A stretch of DNA of 64,000 bases from Vibrio tetraodonis (GCF_003350295.1 NZ_QLYY01000005.1:1-64000), one strand, 5' to 3'; numbered from the stretch's first letter, positions 29,140-37,305 are shown. The notes: generated by a model not told the origin, from the sequence alone. Made by a program: numbers and translations.

Positions 29140-29463
29140 ATGGGTGTAAAAATGGTAACAATTGAATTTGAGGACTTAGATGGACTCCTACCAATGCTTG
29201 GCGAGATGTGCATGATAAGCGATGTCGAGCTCTACTATAAGGGTCACTTCCTTTCAGTAAAAAATGTAAAGGTTCTTGTTACCAACATAAAGCAATTCGG
29301 TCATATTCGTACGGTAGAAACGCATTACCAAGTCACACTGAAGGGCGACCAAACCCTTACTTTTCCAATTGTAGAAAATAAACCTGTTATCACTAAAGAG
29401 GTGTTGGAAACACTAATTTCTACACCAGACTTTGCTCTTCCTCAGCCTTTATTATTGGTTTAA
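29140..29463 (+). CDS. Uncharacterised small protein
   Basis: 107 aa, mixed alpha-beta, no signal peptide or membrane span, not recognised. It contains an acidic N-terminus (VTIEFEDLDGLLPMLGEMC) and a strand-rich middle (THYQVTLKGDQTLTFPI). The start is uncertain: the ATG at 29140 has a GAGAG tract too close to it, and the in-frame ATG at 29152 has GGGTG eight bases upstream. It lies 57 bp before another unknown gene in the same direction, so the two may form a unit. Confidence 0.6.
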   Translation: MGVKMVTIEFEDLDGLLPMLGEMCMISDVELYYKGHFLSVKNVKVLVTNIKQFGHIRTVETHYQVTLKGDQTLTFPIVENKPVITKEVLETLISTPDFALPQPLLLV

Positions 29464-29520
29464 CAAGACACTATATAAACCAAGCCATTAGCCTAAACCC
29501 ACTAATTACTCGATAAAAAA

Positions 29521-29859
29521 ATGAATAACGAACTAATAAGCAAGCTCGAACAAGCGGGACTCAAGAGCATCAAAAACGAGCTCAAATCAAAAATAGAGCA
29601 AGCAGAAAGAGAGATTGTTCTCCAAGCGTTAGTTCAAAAAGCGAAACAAATTTCGTTCTCTTTAGAGTCGGTCGAAGCACAATCGGTAGTGACAGCATTG
29701 AGCGCCTTTACAACCATTCCCGATGCTCCATCTGCAGAGCGAGCACTTGAACACTACAGCCAACTCAATGACGAGCAACAATTGGAGTATAGGCAGCAAA
29801 TATACGCTCAGTTTATTCGCCAATCATCCATGTTTAAAAAACTTATGCAAAAAAGTTGA
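29521..29859 (+). CDS. Uncharacterised helical small protein
   Basis: 112 aa, almost wholly helical, with a charged N-terminal coiled-coil-like half (KLEQAGLKSIKNELKSKIEQ) and an amphipathic second half ending in FKKLMQKS. There is no strong ribosome site before the ATG; an A-run precedes it. Not recognised. It follows another unknown small gene and is followed by a 294-bp gap before the permease gene. Confidence 0.6.
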   Translation: MNNELISKLEQAGLKSIKNELKSKIEQAEREIVLQALVQKAKQISFSLESVEAQSVVTALSAFTTIPDAPSAERALEHYSQLNDEQQLEYRQQIYAQFIRQSSMFKKLMQKS

Positions 29860-30083
29860 TATAAAAGCTGGCTTACACCGGCAGGTAGTTTCTGTAGCTG
29901 GTTACTACTTGATGCAAACATGCCAACTCATGCGGCACAATGGCGGTGTAGTGCCTGAGTCTTAAACATTTCTTTTTGCCAGTTAGGCCGCATATTACTC
30001 TAATCATTTAATTGAATTGGTTTAATATTAAAATAAACAACTGGTTAACAAACATTCAGACACCTCTTTTTAACACTTTACTT

Positions 30084-30099
30084 CGTGAGTTGGATCACC
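30084..30099. promoter_or_regulatory. CRP-like site upstream of the HAAAP permease
   Basis: CGTGAGTTGGATCACC has the perfect inverted core GTGA-N6-TCAC of a CRP site and lies 55 bp before the permease start. It is a plausible catabolite-control site; binding is inferred only. Confidence 0.55.
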
Positions 30100-30153
30100 A
30101 TAACGTATAAATGTCGTGATAATTATTTACAAAATATATAGCCTTGCGTTTCC

Positions 30154-31425
30154 ATGACAGACAGAGGTAACGCACAAGTGAGTGATACTCAAAATACGTT
30201 AACAGCGAAAGCAAGCCCGTGGACATCCTACGATACTCAATGGGTCTTAAGCCTATTTGGCACCGCCGTCGGTGCAGGCATCCTATTTTTGCCCATCAAC
30301 TTAGGCATAGGTGGCATAGTCCCACTCATTATAATGGCCATACTTGCTTATCCTATGACTTACTTGGCCCACAGAGGATTTACTCGCTTTATTCTCTCTT
30401 CTCGCCGAACCGATGCCGACTTTACTGACGTCGTTGTTGAACATTTTGGTCCAGCTGCAGGACAAGGTATTTCTCTTCTTTACTTCCTATCAATTTTCCC
30501 TGTTCTGCTGATTTATGGTGTTGGTCTTACCAATACAGTCGATAGTTTTATGGTTAACCAAGCAGATATGGCCTCTATGCCGAGGGCTTGGTTATCTGGT
30601 GTATTAGTAGCTGGATTGATCGCCATCATGCTCGCAGGTGAAAAAGCCATGCTGCGAACATTCTCAATCATGGTCTATCCACTGGTTGCTATTTTGCTGT
30701 TTTTATCTGTCTACCTGATCCCTAGCTGGCATTTGCCAGAGCTGGTTATGCCAGCAATATCCGATTTAAGTAGCACTCTATGGCTAGCTACTCCCGTCGT
30801 GATCTTCTCATTTAGCCATGTCGCTGCTCTGTCTTCGTTTGCTAATGCTCAGCGCAGACATTATGGCGATAAAGAAGCCACACCGAAATCAGAAGTGATC
30901 GTTCGCCGCACTAACCTAATGCTGATTGTGTTTGTGATGCTATTTGTAGGCTCTTGTGTACTGACTCTTTCCCCAGAGCAATTGATTGAAGCTAAGGCTC
31001 AGAACGTATCCGTACTTTCTTACCTTGCCAATGCTACTGAGAATCCATTTATCGCAACGCTTGGCCCTATTGTTGCCTTTATTGCTATCACCTCTTCTTT
31101 CATCGGCCACTTCTTAGGCGCACGTGAAAGCCTGATTGGTATGCTGACCAAAAGCACGCCACTTTCTCATCGTCAAGCACATGTGATGTGTATCCTTGCA
31201 CTCTTCTTAAGTATTTGGGCGGTGTCGATTATCAACCCGAGCATCTTAGGTATGATGGAAGCGCTATCAGGTCCAATTATTGCGATGATTTTATTTATCA
31301 TGCCAATGATCGCCGTCTACAAAGTAAAAAGTTTGCACGTATACAAAGGCAAACTCTCGACTTTCTTTGTACTTGCGACCGGAGCCGTTGCGGTAAGTGC
31401 ATTAGTGTTTAAGCTAGCGCAATAG
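30154..31425 (+). CDS. HAAAP-family amino acid permease (serine/threonine type)
   Basis: An inner-membrane transporter of 423 aa with about 11 hydrophobic helices. The N-terminal signature WVLSLFGTAVGAGILFLPIN is the substrate-binding helix of the SdaC/TdcC/DlsT group, so serine, threonine or a related amino acid coupled to H+ or Na+ is the likely substrate. VIFSFSHVAALSSF is the second conserved helix. A CRP-like site lies upstream and a strong terminator downstream, so it is transcribed alone. The L-serine dehydratase at the end of the window would be a metabolic partner but is 31 kb away. Confidence 0.9.
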   Translation: MTDRGNAQVSDTQNTLTAKASPWTSYDTQWVLSLFGTAVGAGILFLPINLGIGGIVPLIIMAILAYPMTYLAHRGFTRFILSSRRTDADFTDVVVEHFGPAAGQGISLLYFLSIFPVLLIYGVGLTNTVDSFMVNQADMASMPRAWLSGVLVAGLIAIMLAGEKAMLRTFSIMVYPLVAILLFLSVYLIPSWHLPELVMPAISDLSSTLWLATPVVIFSFSHVAALSSFANAQRRHYGDKEATPKSEVIVRRTNLMLIVFVMLFVGSCVLTLSPEQLIEAKAQNVSVLSYLANATENPFIATLGPIVAFIAITSSFIGHFLGARESLIGMLTKSTPLSHRQAHVMCILALFLSIWAVSIINPSILGMMEALSGPIIAMILFIMPMIAVYKVKSLHVYKGKLSTFFVLATGAVAVSALVFKLAQ

Positions 31426-31458
31426 TTCTGACTTTCAATCTGAAGAACACAAGGTAAC

Positions 31459-31490
31459 AAAAAGGACTGATAGTTTTCAGTCCTTTTTTA
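31459..31490 (+). terminator. Rho-independent terminator after the permease
   Basis: The 12-bp stem AAAAAGGACTGA/TCAGTCCTTTTT has a TAGTTT loop followed by further T. It may also work on the minus strand because an A-run precedes it. Confidence 0.9.
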
Positions 31491-31587
31491 ATTCAACGAA
31501 TAATTACAGTTCAATCTTAGCTAAAGTATCACCGTATGTTTGGTGATTTTATCTAGTTTCATTTTTGTCCATTCTAACAATCAAACC

Positions 31588-31941
31588 TTATCCAGCTCTG
31601 GCGCCATTGGGCATAGGCATTTCTGGACAAGCTAAACACGGCAAAAGTTTGTCTTCATAACCAATGTCGAACAACATACCTTGCGAGACTTCACCAGCCA
31701 TTTTCCTCTCCGGCAAATTCACCACAAACAAAGCTTGCTTACCCTCAATATCCATAGGGTTATCACGTTCTTGTTTAATACCCGCGAGAATGGAACGGGT
31801 ATGATCGCCAAAGTCCACGGTAAGCTTCATCAATTTATCAGACTTAGCCACCTCACTGACCTCACGAATAAGGCCAACCCTAATATCTACTTTCGCAAAA
31901 TCATCAAAACTAATCAGCGGTTTTATTGGAGCATGTTCCAT
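31588..31941 (-). CDS. CsaA/YgjH-type tRNA-binding domain protein
   Basis: A stand-alone EMAP/OB-fold domain that binds tRNA by family. ISFDDFAKVDIRVGLI, then KLMKLTVDFG, SILAGIKQ and VVNLPERKMAGEVSQGMLF, are the hallmark segments. I use the ATG at 31941 (MEHAPIKP), giving 117 aa; the longer frame reaching 32073 runs into the neighbouring glyoxalase gene and is not credible. It lies 4 bp downstream of the VOC gene, so they probably share a transcript. The role may be tRNA handling or chaperoning. Confidence 0.88.
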   Translation of the reverse strand: MEHAPIKPLISFDDFAKVDIRVGLIREVSEVAKSDKLMKLTVDFGDHTRSILAGIKQERDNPMDIEGKQALFVVNLPERKMAGEVSQGMLFDIGYEDKLLPCLACPEMPMPNGARAG

Positions 31942-31945
31942 ACTT

Positions 31946-32332
31946 TTATCTCGACGAAACAATATGAGTGGCGCAAAGCTTATTGCCAGCAGGATCTCGC
32001 AAATAAGCCAAATATAATTTCCGGCCTCCGCCTTCACGTATACCAGGAGGGGCTTCACACGCTGTACCGCCATTTTCTAGACCAGCGGCATGCCATGCCT
32101 CCACCAATTCAGGGCTGCTGACTTTAAGCCCGATTGTCATTCCATTGCCATGAGTTGCCGTCTCGCCATCAATCGGGTGGGTAATACCCAATACACCATC
32201 TTTTGTTACATAAAGGCAGCGGCCTTTGTCATCCATCACACCTTCTGAATGTCCTAGAACGGCCATCACGGCATCGTAAAATTTTTTGGATTGATTAATA
32301 TCATTTGCGCCGACCATAACGTGACTGAACAT
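31946..32332 (-). CDS. VOC superfamily (glyoxalase-like) protein
   Basis: A 128-aa vicinal-oxygen-chelate fold protein. The start MFSHVMVGANDINQSKKFYD has the first metal-ligand His, and YLAYLRDPAGNKLCATH closes the fold with a DPxGN motif. The ATG at 32332 follows AAGGA, and earlier in-frame codons are not used. Substrate unknown. It is the first gene of a two-gene unit with the tRNA-binding protein, 4 bp apart. A TGTCT/AGACA inverted repeat lies about 47 bp upstream. Confidence 0.85.
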   Translation of the reverse strand: MFSHVMVGANDINQSKKFYDAVMAVLGHSEGVMDDKGRCLYVTKDGVLGITHPIDGETATHGNGMTIGLKVSSPELVEAWHAAGLENGGTACEAPPGIREGGGRKLYLAYLRDPAGNKLCATHIVSSR

Positions 32333-32492
32333 TGCTATTCCTTTTTTAGCTATGAAGTTAAAAATACTGTGCAATATGAGACACATAATGTCTAGTACTT
32401 AGAGTGAAAGTAAAGTTACCAACTATGAGAAGCATGTTTTTTTGATGTGGGCAATTTGGATATGGCTACACGTTTTCACGTCGCCATTCATC

Positions 32493-32858
32493 TTAAAACC
32501 TTTTGTCCATGGCAACGACTTGAAATTCATCTTCGTAAAATATTTTGAATAATTTGTCACACTTTAAAACTCGAACCTGAATTCCATGTTCGTTTAAAAG
32601 CGCCACTAAATTATACATCTCAGACACAAAGTACTGTGCAGTCACCTTGAACCAAGAAATGGCATCGTCTGGCCAATGACTCGATGACCAAGGTGGGCAA
32701 GGTAACTCTTGATTGAATTTGTCAAATATGTCTGAAACGATATCTTCCTCATAAGATGCTAATAGCCCTTGTTCTCGAAGGTACGCAACTTCGGTAAAAG
32801 GTCCGTGCATTTCCCTTGGGCTTTGCCCATCAGAGCCAACGACAAAACGAATATACAC
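32493..32858 (-). CDS. Uncharacterised 121-aa protein
   Basis: No recognised family. It is cytosolic by composition, with aromatic-rich patches (LPCPPWSSSHWPDDAISWFK, about residues 53-72) and a C-terminal strand IFYEDEFQVVAMDKRF. The start is a GTG (32858) with AGGAG eight bases upstream, a convincing ribosome site. It lies 57 bp downstream of the alpha/beta hydrolase gene on the same strand and may be co-transcribed with it. Confidence 0.65.
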   Translation of the reverse strand: MYIRFVVGSDGQSPREMHGPFTEVAYLREQGLLASYEEDIVSDIFDKFNQELPCPPWSSSHWPDDAISWFKVTAQYFVSEMYNLVALLNEHGIQVRVLKCDKLFKIFYEDEFQVVAMDKRF

Positions 32859-32915
32859 TTTATAAACTCCTGAGTGGCATGCTTAAGAAAAGTCCCCGAA
32901 AGCCTTAGATACGGG

Positions 32916-33740
32916 TTATGTTTTGGCAACCTCAGTGATGAATTTATCCACCTCTTGGTAAAACTTAGACGGTTCATTTTGAACCCAGTGATTGGCCCCT
33001 TCGAACGAAACATTATTCAATGTCGAAATGAATTTTTCAGCACGTTCACAACCACTTAAACTCTGGGTACCCCAAAAGTAAACTTTAGGTATCGGCAAGC
33101 TTTCATAGATTTGTCCCCAACTAACAACACCCCGCACATCTTGAGTGGCGTGCTGAGCATAAATTTCACTTGCTGTACTACCTAAAACAACGGGGTCACA
33201 ACGCCGAACAGACGATAAATACTTAATACCCGCCCCGTGGCCCCAAAACATAGAAAAACGCTGTGAAAAACCAACACCTTTCACCCACTTAGAAAATTCA
33301 TCAGGACTTAACTGAGAATATTGTTCAGCAATTATCTTAGACAAAATTATATTTTCTGCGTGAACGCCACCTTCGGCATTAATAAAACCACGCACAATAC
33401 CTTTTATATCGTGTTGGCAAACCAAGGTAGACGTATCGCCTCCCCAAGAGTGACCAAGGAGAAAGCAATCATCAATCTTTAATTGCTCAAGCGCTTTTAA
33501 TATGCGCTTTGCTTGAGTTTCCGTTGAATGAGAAATAGCTGAAGCAGGAGAATAGCCGTAGCCACACAGATCAAACATGACTAGGTTGTAATTCGGCAGC
33601 CAGTCGATTGCATCCGCAAAACAGAGATGCGATTCGCCTAAACCATGAATCAACACCAGCGTTTCTTGAGACTCTTTGCGCTCAGTAGCCAAACAATAAA
33701 GCTGGTCGCCCTCGATATCTAACCATTTTTCTACTAACAC
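32916..33740 (-). CDS. Alpha/beta hydrolase
   Basis: 274 aa with the alpha/beta hydrolase elements in order: the oxyanion HGLGESH near residues 34-40, the nucleophile GHSWGGD near 96-102, and a late His in GANHWVQNEP. It could be an esterase or a related C-C or C-N hydrolase, and nothing fixes the substrate. There is no signal peptide, so it is cytosolic. The GTG start (33740) follows GAGGG. The uncharacterised 121-aa gene lies downstream in the same direction. Confidence 0.88.
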   Translation of the reverse strand: MLVEKWLDIEGDQLYCLATERKESQETLVLIHGLGESHLCFADAIDWLPNYNLVMFDLCGYGYSPASAISHSTETQAKRILKALEQLKIDDCFLLGHSWGGDTSTLVCQHDIKGIVRGFINAEGGVHAENIILSKIIAEQYSQLSPDEFSKWVKGVGFSQRFSMFWGHGAGIKYLSSVRRCDPVVLGSTASEIYAQHATQDVRGVVSWGQIYESLPIPKVYFWGTQSLSGCERAEKFISTLNNVSFEGANHWVQNEPSKFYQEVDKFITEVAKT

Positions 33741-33890
33741 TTCGCCCTCGCACTTCTAGCCACTGAATAAGTGGTTTATCATAACCAATTTAGCCCGAAA
33801 CGAAAGATGGCATTGATGATAAACATAGTGAAATTAATTTAGGATATACACCAAACGTACTAAGCCACGCTAAGAGGCGTAAACTTATAT

Positions 33891-33912
33891 ACGCCTAGGA
33901 TTGAGCTACTTG
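33891..33912. repeat. Hairpin in the gap before the toxin-antitoxin pair
   Basis: AGGCGTA and TACGCCT form a 7-bp inverted repeat around an 8-base loop in the 234-bp gap 33741-33974. A short GTTAG/CTAAC pair lies just downstream. These could be the operator or promoter region of the antitoxin gene, or remnants of an integron site; I cannot decide. Confidence 0.4.
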
Positions 33913-33974
33913 TTAGTTGCCCATCTCAAAGGCTAGTGCTAACATTTGTACACACAGCAACAAAGGAATACATC

Positions 33975-34256
33975 ATGGACACTAGAATTCAATTTCGTGT
34001 TGATGAGGAAACGAAACGCCTAGCTCAACAAATGGCTGAGAGCCAAGGTCGCACACTGAGTGATGCTTGTCGTGAACTTACTGAACAACTCGCTGAACAA
34101 CAAAGAAAAACATTATCTCATGATGCATGGCTAACTGAACAAGTAAACCTAGCATTTGAAAAGTTTGACTCGGGAGAATCCGTTTTCGTTGAGCACCAAA
34201 CTGCTAAATCTCAAATGGAAGAGCGCAAAGCCAGAATCCGTAATCGAGGTAAGTAA
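33975..34256 (+). CDS. RelB/DinJ-family antitoxin
   Basis: A 93-aa antitoxin of a type II pair. The N-terminus IQFRVDEETKRLAQQMAESQ is the ribbon-helix-helix DNA-binding domain, and the C-terminal charged helix (KSQMEERKARIRNRGK) would wrap the toxin. The start is the ATG at 33975 after AAGGAATACATC; an upstream ATG at 33936 lacks such a site. It overlaps the toxin start by one base, giving coupled translation. Antitoxins of this kind repress their own promoter. Confidence 0.88.
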   Translation: MDTRIQFRVDEETKRLAQQMAESQGRTLSDACRELTEQLAEQQRKTLSHDAWLTEQVNLAFEKFDSGESVFVEHQTAKSQMEERKARIRNRGK

Positions 34257-34534
34257 TGATTTTATGGGAAGAAGAGTCACTTAATGATCGTGAAAAAATC
34301 TTTGAATTTCTCTATGACTTTAACCCTGATGCGGCAGAAAAAACTGACAACCTCATTGAGGTAAAAGTAGAAAACTTGCTAAGGCAACCTCTTATGGGTG
34401 TACAGCGAGACGGTATTCGTGGGCGATTACTTATCATTCCTGAGATTTCGATGATCGTTTCCTATTGGATAGAAGGCGACATTATCCGAATTATGCGTGT
34501 ACTCCATCAGAAACAAAAATTTCCAACGGATTAG
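34256..34534 (+). CDS. RelE/ParE-superfamily toxin
   Basis: 92 aa with the RelE/ParE fold: ILWEEESLNDREKIFEFLYD at the N-terminus, then GVQRDGIRGRLLIIPEISMI and the C-terminal strand IIRIMRVLHQKQKFP. In RelE proteins the basic C-terminal strand cleaves mRNA at the ribosome, while ParE relatives inhibit gyrase, and the sequence alone does not settle which. The first codon overlaps the antitoxin stop by one base. It lies in an accessory region together with an effector-like gene and integron cassettes. Confidence 0.88.
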   Translation: MILWEEESLNDREKIFEFLYDFNPDAAEKTDNLIEVKVENLLRQPLMGVQRDGIRGRLLIIPEISMIVSYWIEGDIIRIMRVLHQKQKFPTD

Positions 34535-34602
34535 TCGCGTCCTCTGGCAAGATAATCAGGACACACACCAAATTTTCAGTAGGTAAACTGAATCAATCTA
34601 GC

Positions 34603-34965
34603 TTAGTTAAACATCTTTCCTATCAGCATCAATCCAAAGCAGAGGATATAACTCCACATGCCTAAAGCATTCACCCACATAAATAATTTGAATTTCTTTG
34701 AATCCGTCGTTGAACGCTTGCGAATAAAAGGATACTTAACCCAGTAGTCAAAACAGCGACTACCTATTTCCCAAGACAATTGATATTTAGGGCGCATGTA
34801 GCCTTTGTCGTCGTAGTACTTGCTTAGATCTTTAGCAAGTTGCTGATCCATAAAAATAATATGTTTAAAGCTTCCCAGAGAAACAATTGAAGCCATAACT
34901 ACACCAGGCACAGCCCAAACGGTAGCAAAGTACAAAAGAAAAAATGCTATATCTTTAATACTCAT
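34603..34965 (-). CDS. Small inner-membrane protein, putative immunity to the adjacent effector
   Basis: 120 aa with hydrophobic helices at both ends: IAFFLLYFATVWAVPGVVMA (about 5-30) and LGMWSYILCFGLMLIGKMF (about 100-119), and a charged middle. Not recognised as a family. The ATG at 34965 has GGAG six bases upstream and overlaps the TGA of the upstream gene (ATGA), so the two proteins are made in step. A membrane partner right after a pore-type protein is the pattern of immunity proteins. This is inference from position and topology only. Confidence 0.65.
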   Translation of the reverse strand: MSIKDIAFFLLYFATVWAVPGVVMASIVSLGSFKHIIFMDQQLAKDLSKYYDDKGYMRPKYQLSWEIGSRCFDYWVKYPFIRKRSTTDSKKFKLFMWVNALGMWSYILCFGLMLIGKMFN

Positions 34966-36206
34966 TGAGAGCTCCAAGCATACATCTCATCAACAATCCA
35001 TTTACTAGCGGTAGATCCCGCAACACCACCAACTAAACCTCCTGCCACAGTGCCACCAATAGCAGCAACAGCAAGTACAGGAGCAGAAGCCGTAACACCA
35101 ATGAATAAAGCGATACCAGAAACAGATGAGACCGCTATCCCTGCGCCAACAGTTCCACCTTTAACGCCTCCAATGACACCACCAATAAAGCCAGCAACTT
35201 CACGAGTTGTTGTCTTGCCACAGTCCCCTTTACCATCGACTTTACAAGCTTCATAGATGCTATCAACACCACTGGCTGCGCCGATCATTAAGCCAATGTA
35301 TCCCAGCCCTCTCGCGGCGGAAATACCAATACAAATATTGCCGATACGCTTGCCTAAATCTTTAACAAAGCCTGTCTTTAGAATTTCATCTGCATTGTGG
35401 ATTACTGACTTAGTCGACAACTTCAAGTTACGTTTAATTTGAGTGTAAATAGGAATTTGCACACTACGCTTAGACAACATGGCAAAAGAGCCATCAAGCT
35501 TTTTAAACAAGCCCGCACGTTCAGAGACAAAGGTTCCATAGTTCACCCCGCCTGTTCTGCTTGCCATCGCTACTTGAGCGGCATATAAATCGTTAATTTC
35601 TAAAAGCACGCCTTGGATGTTTTTCAAATTCTGCTCGACCAGCGCCGATGTCGCACCCACACCTGTGGCGACTTGCGCATAGTAGTCGGAAGGTAAACCG
35701 TCAGCCCTAATTCGCTCATCGAGTTGATGGGAGAACAAGTCGAAGTGACGGTTTAGCGTATCGACTTCTTCATCAAGCAGTTTGCCTAACTCCTTGCTCG
35801 CAATCTTGGCTTGCTCTAACCACTCATCGAGGAGCTTGTTATCTTCTGCTGTTTTTGGCTCTGTCGTGGGAAGCAGCACAATCTCACCCTGCCTTACAGG
35901 CTCGTTTAGGTGAGCATTGCAACTTTTGATGTATTGTTTCTGGTCTTCTTTGGTGCCGGCAGTAAATAGACTTGCCCACAATGCCTCTTGAGACTGTGTG
36001 CATGGTGATTGCATCCAGCCAAGTTCAAACACACGGGCAGCTTTTTCACGCTCTGCAAGAACGCGCTCTCTGTTTTCTGCCCAACGTTTCTCGTCCTTAG
36101 CGGTATAAGTTAATTCCGCTCTGCGCTCTTGACGTTGTCGCGCTGCTCTTTCTCTTGTGGTTTCTTGCCTTTCTTCTGGGGCATATGGGAAAGATTCATA
36201 CCGCAT
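34962..36206 (-). CDS. Colicin-like membrane-disrupting effector candidate (T6SS Tme-like)
   Basis: 414 aa. A charged, Arg/Glu-rich N-terminus (RERAARQRQERRAELTYTAK) and a helical central part are followed, from about residue 285, by glycine-zipper-like hydrophobic helices (VAGFIGGVIGGVKGGTVGAG, VLAVAAIGGTVAGGLVGGVA). NEPVRQGEIVLLP near residues 101-113 resembles a LysM-like fragment. There is no Sec signal peptide. The layout matches pore-forming toxins and the Tme group of type VI effectors as I recall them. No VgrG, Hcp or PAAR gene lies in the window, so delivery would be in trans. The gene is coupled to a small membrane protein by an ATGA overlap. Confidence 0.6.
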   Translation of the reverse strand: MRYESFPYAPEERQETTRERAARQRQERRAELTYTAKDEKRWAENRERVLAEREKAARVFELGWMQSPCTQSQEALWASLFTAGTKEDQKQYIKSCNAHLNEPVRQGEIVLLPTTEPKTAEDNKLLDEWLEQAKIASKELGKLLDEEVDTLNRHFDLFSHQLDERIRADGLPSDYYAQVATGVGATSALVEQNLKNIQGVLLEINDLYAAQVAMASRTGGVNYGTFVSERAGLFKKLDGSFAMLSKRSVQIPIYTQIKRNLKLSTKSVIHNADEILKTGFVKDLGKRIGNICIGISAARGLGYIGLMIGAASGVDSIYEACKVDGKGDCGKTTTREVAGFIGGVIGGVKGGTVGAGIAVSSVSGIALFIGVTASAPVLAVAAIGGTVAGGLVGGVAGSTASKWIVDEMYAWSSQ

Positions 36207-36531
36207 GGGAGTTAGCCTTAATAAAAAATAAGCCGAATCATATCAATATTTTCAGTTATTTATCATTCCCAACAAGGCGTTTTGCGGCATTTACCAACCA
36301 AATAGTTATTTTGACTAGCAAAACGCTCAAAGTGACGGTTTTGAACCCTCTTCGAACGTAAAAAAAATCGATGGGGGCATGGCTAAAAATTAAACAAAAG
36401 CTTGTCAGCTACATTACTAAATTAGAAGATAGCGGATTAGTTAAAGCATTGAAATTTAATGCTATATTAAGGTATGAAGCACGATACTCAATTGGGAAGC
36501 CTGAATCACTATTAAATTGTTTGTTAGATTT
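36207..36531. other. 325-bp remnant region between the effector and the integron cassettes
   Basis: No credible complete gene. A plus-strand frame from 36371 (MGAWLKIKQKLVSYITKLED...) is open for about 43 codons and then runs into the truncated attC, so it may be a cut gene. A 9-bp inverted repeat, GCGTTTTGC (36277-36285) and GCAAAACGC (36318-36326), is also present. The region looks like a recombination scar. Confidence 0.45.
36502..36527 (-). repeat. Truncated integron attC site
   Basis: TGAATCACTATTAAATTGTT plus TGTTAG matches the right end of the full attC at 37437-37462 in 23 of 26 bases, ending at the same GTTAG. The left remainder, with the loop and opposite arm, is absent and unrelated sequence abuts it. 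It lies just after the stop of the minus-strand gene at 36532, where that cassette's attC should be. Confidence 0.65.
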
Positions 36532-37305
36532 TTATTCCACTTTATCTAAAGCAGGGGTTCGCCATTGCCAAACTATATCCTCTTGTCCTTCCACATACCC
36601 CATAACTTGGCGCTTGTAATCGGCTTCTAGTAAATTTTTGTTCTTAGCTAACTCTTCAATGTCGACAGCTGAAAGGAAGAAGAATAGAACATTGTCATTT
36701 AGAACAAATTTCTCCGGCGATTGAACTTCAATTGTTACTGTATATTCTCCCTCTTTCCACGGGAACATATGTTTATTGAAGTTATATAGTTCTGTCATTT
36801 CCTGGTCACGTAAAAAGGACTCAGGATCATACTTGTTTTCCGATTTAAGATAGGTAACACGCTTGATGGCTTTGTTTTCGTAGTCTCTTTTAGATGACAG
36901 GAATGCGATATCTTGAAAACGGATAAACCTCTCTTCTATGTCGGCTTGATTAAGTTTGATAGCTAACACTGACTGCTCTTTTTCGAAAGGTACAGAGCCT
37001 GCGTCTGCTGTCGTCATTTTACCTACATTCTGTTTAATGCCTTGCCATTCGAAAACACGTTCTTCACCACTAGAGTGCTTTAACCTTATCTTGAGATCAG
37101 ATACGACAATGTCTTTTCGCTCAACTGAAAAAGCCAAATGAAGATTCAAAATGGGACCTAGTGAAGTAAAACCAACTTCAGCAGTTCGAGATGTGATAAT
37201 ACGTACCTTGGGCTTTGTATAATGATTTTTCACCATCGACACTAGATGAGGCGTCCAAGCTAGAGCACCCAACACTGCAATTCCATCTATAAAATTCACA
37301 CTCAT
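36532..37305 (-). CDS. Integron cassette gene, uncharacterised membrane-anchored protein
   Basis: 257 aa with one N-terminal membrane helix (FIDGIAVLGALAWTPHLVSM, residues 5-24) and a soluble, strand-rich remainder with many charged residues (RFIRFQDIAFLSSKRDYENK). No family is recognised. It sits tightly between two attC traces: a full site begins 37 bp upstream of its start and a truncated site follows its stop, the compact arrangement of a promoterless gene cassette. AT-rich relative to flanking core genes. Confidence 0.7.
   Translation of the reverse strand: MSVNFIDGIAVLGALAWTPHLVSMVKNHYTKPKVRIITSRTAEVGFTSLGPILNLHLAFSVERKDIVVSDLKIRLKHSSGEERVFEWQGIKQNVGKMTTADAGSVPFEKEQSVLAIKLNQADIEERFIRFQDIAFLSSKRDYENKAIKRVTYLKSENKYDPESFLRDQEMTELYNFNKHMFPWKEGEYTVTIEVQSPEKFVLNDNVLFFFLSAVDIEELAKNKNLLEADYKRQVMGYVEGQEDIVWQWRTPALDKVE

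Noticed and set aside
33850..33960. VCR-like attC before the toxin-antitoxin pair (AAGAGGCGT, ATTGAGC, TTGTTAG)
   Set aside because: Only short fragments resemble attC and the opposing arms do not pair over the needed length. I kept only the hairpin.
36371..36619. Plus-strand frame of 82 codons as a real gene
   Set aside because: Its second half runs through the truncated attC and the end of a cassette gene on the other strand, and its start lacks a clear ribosome site.
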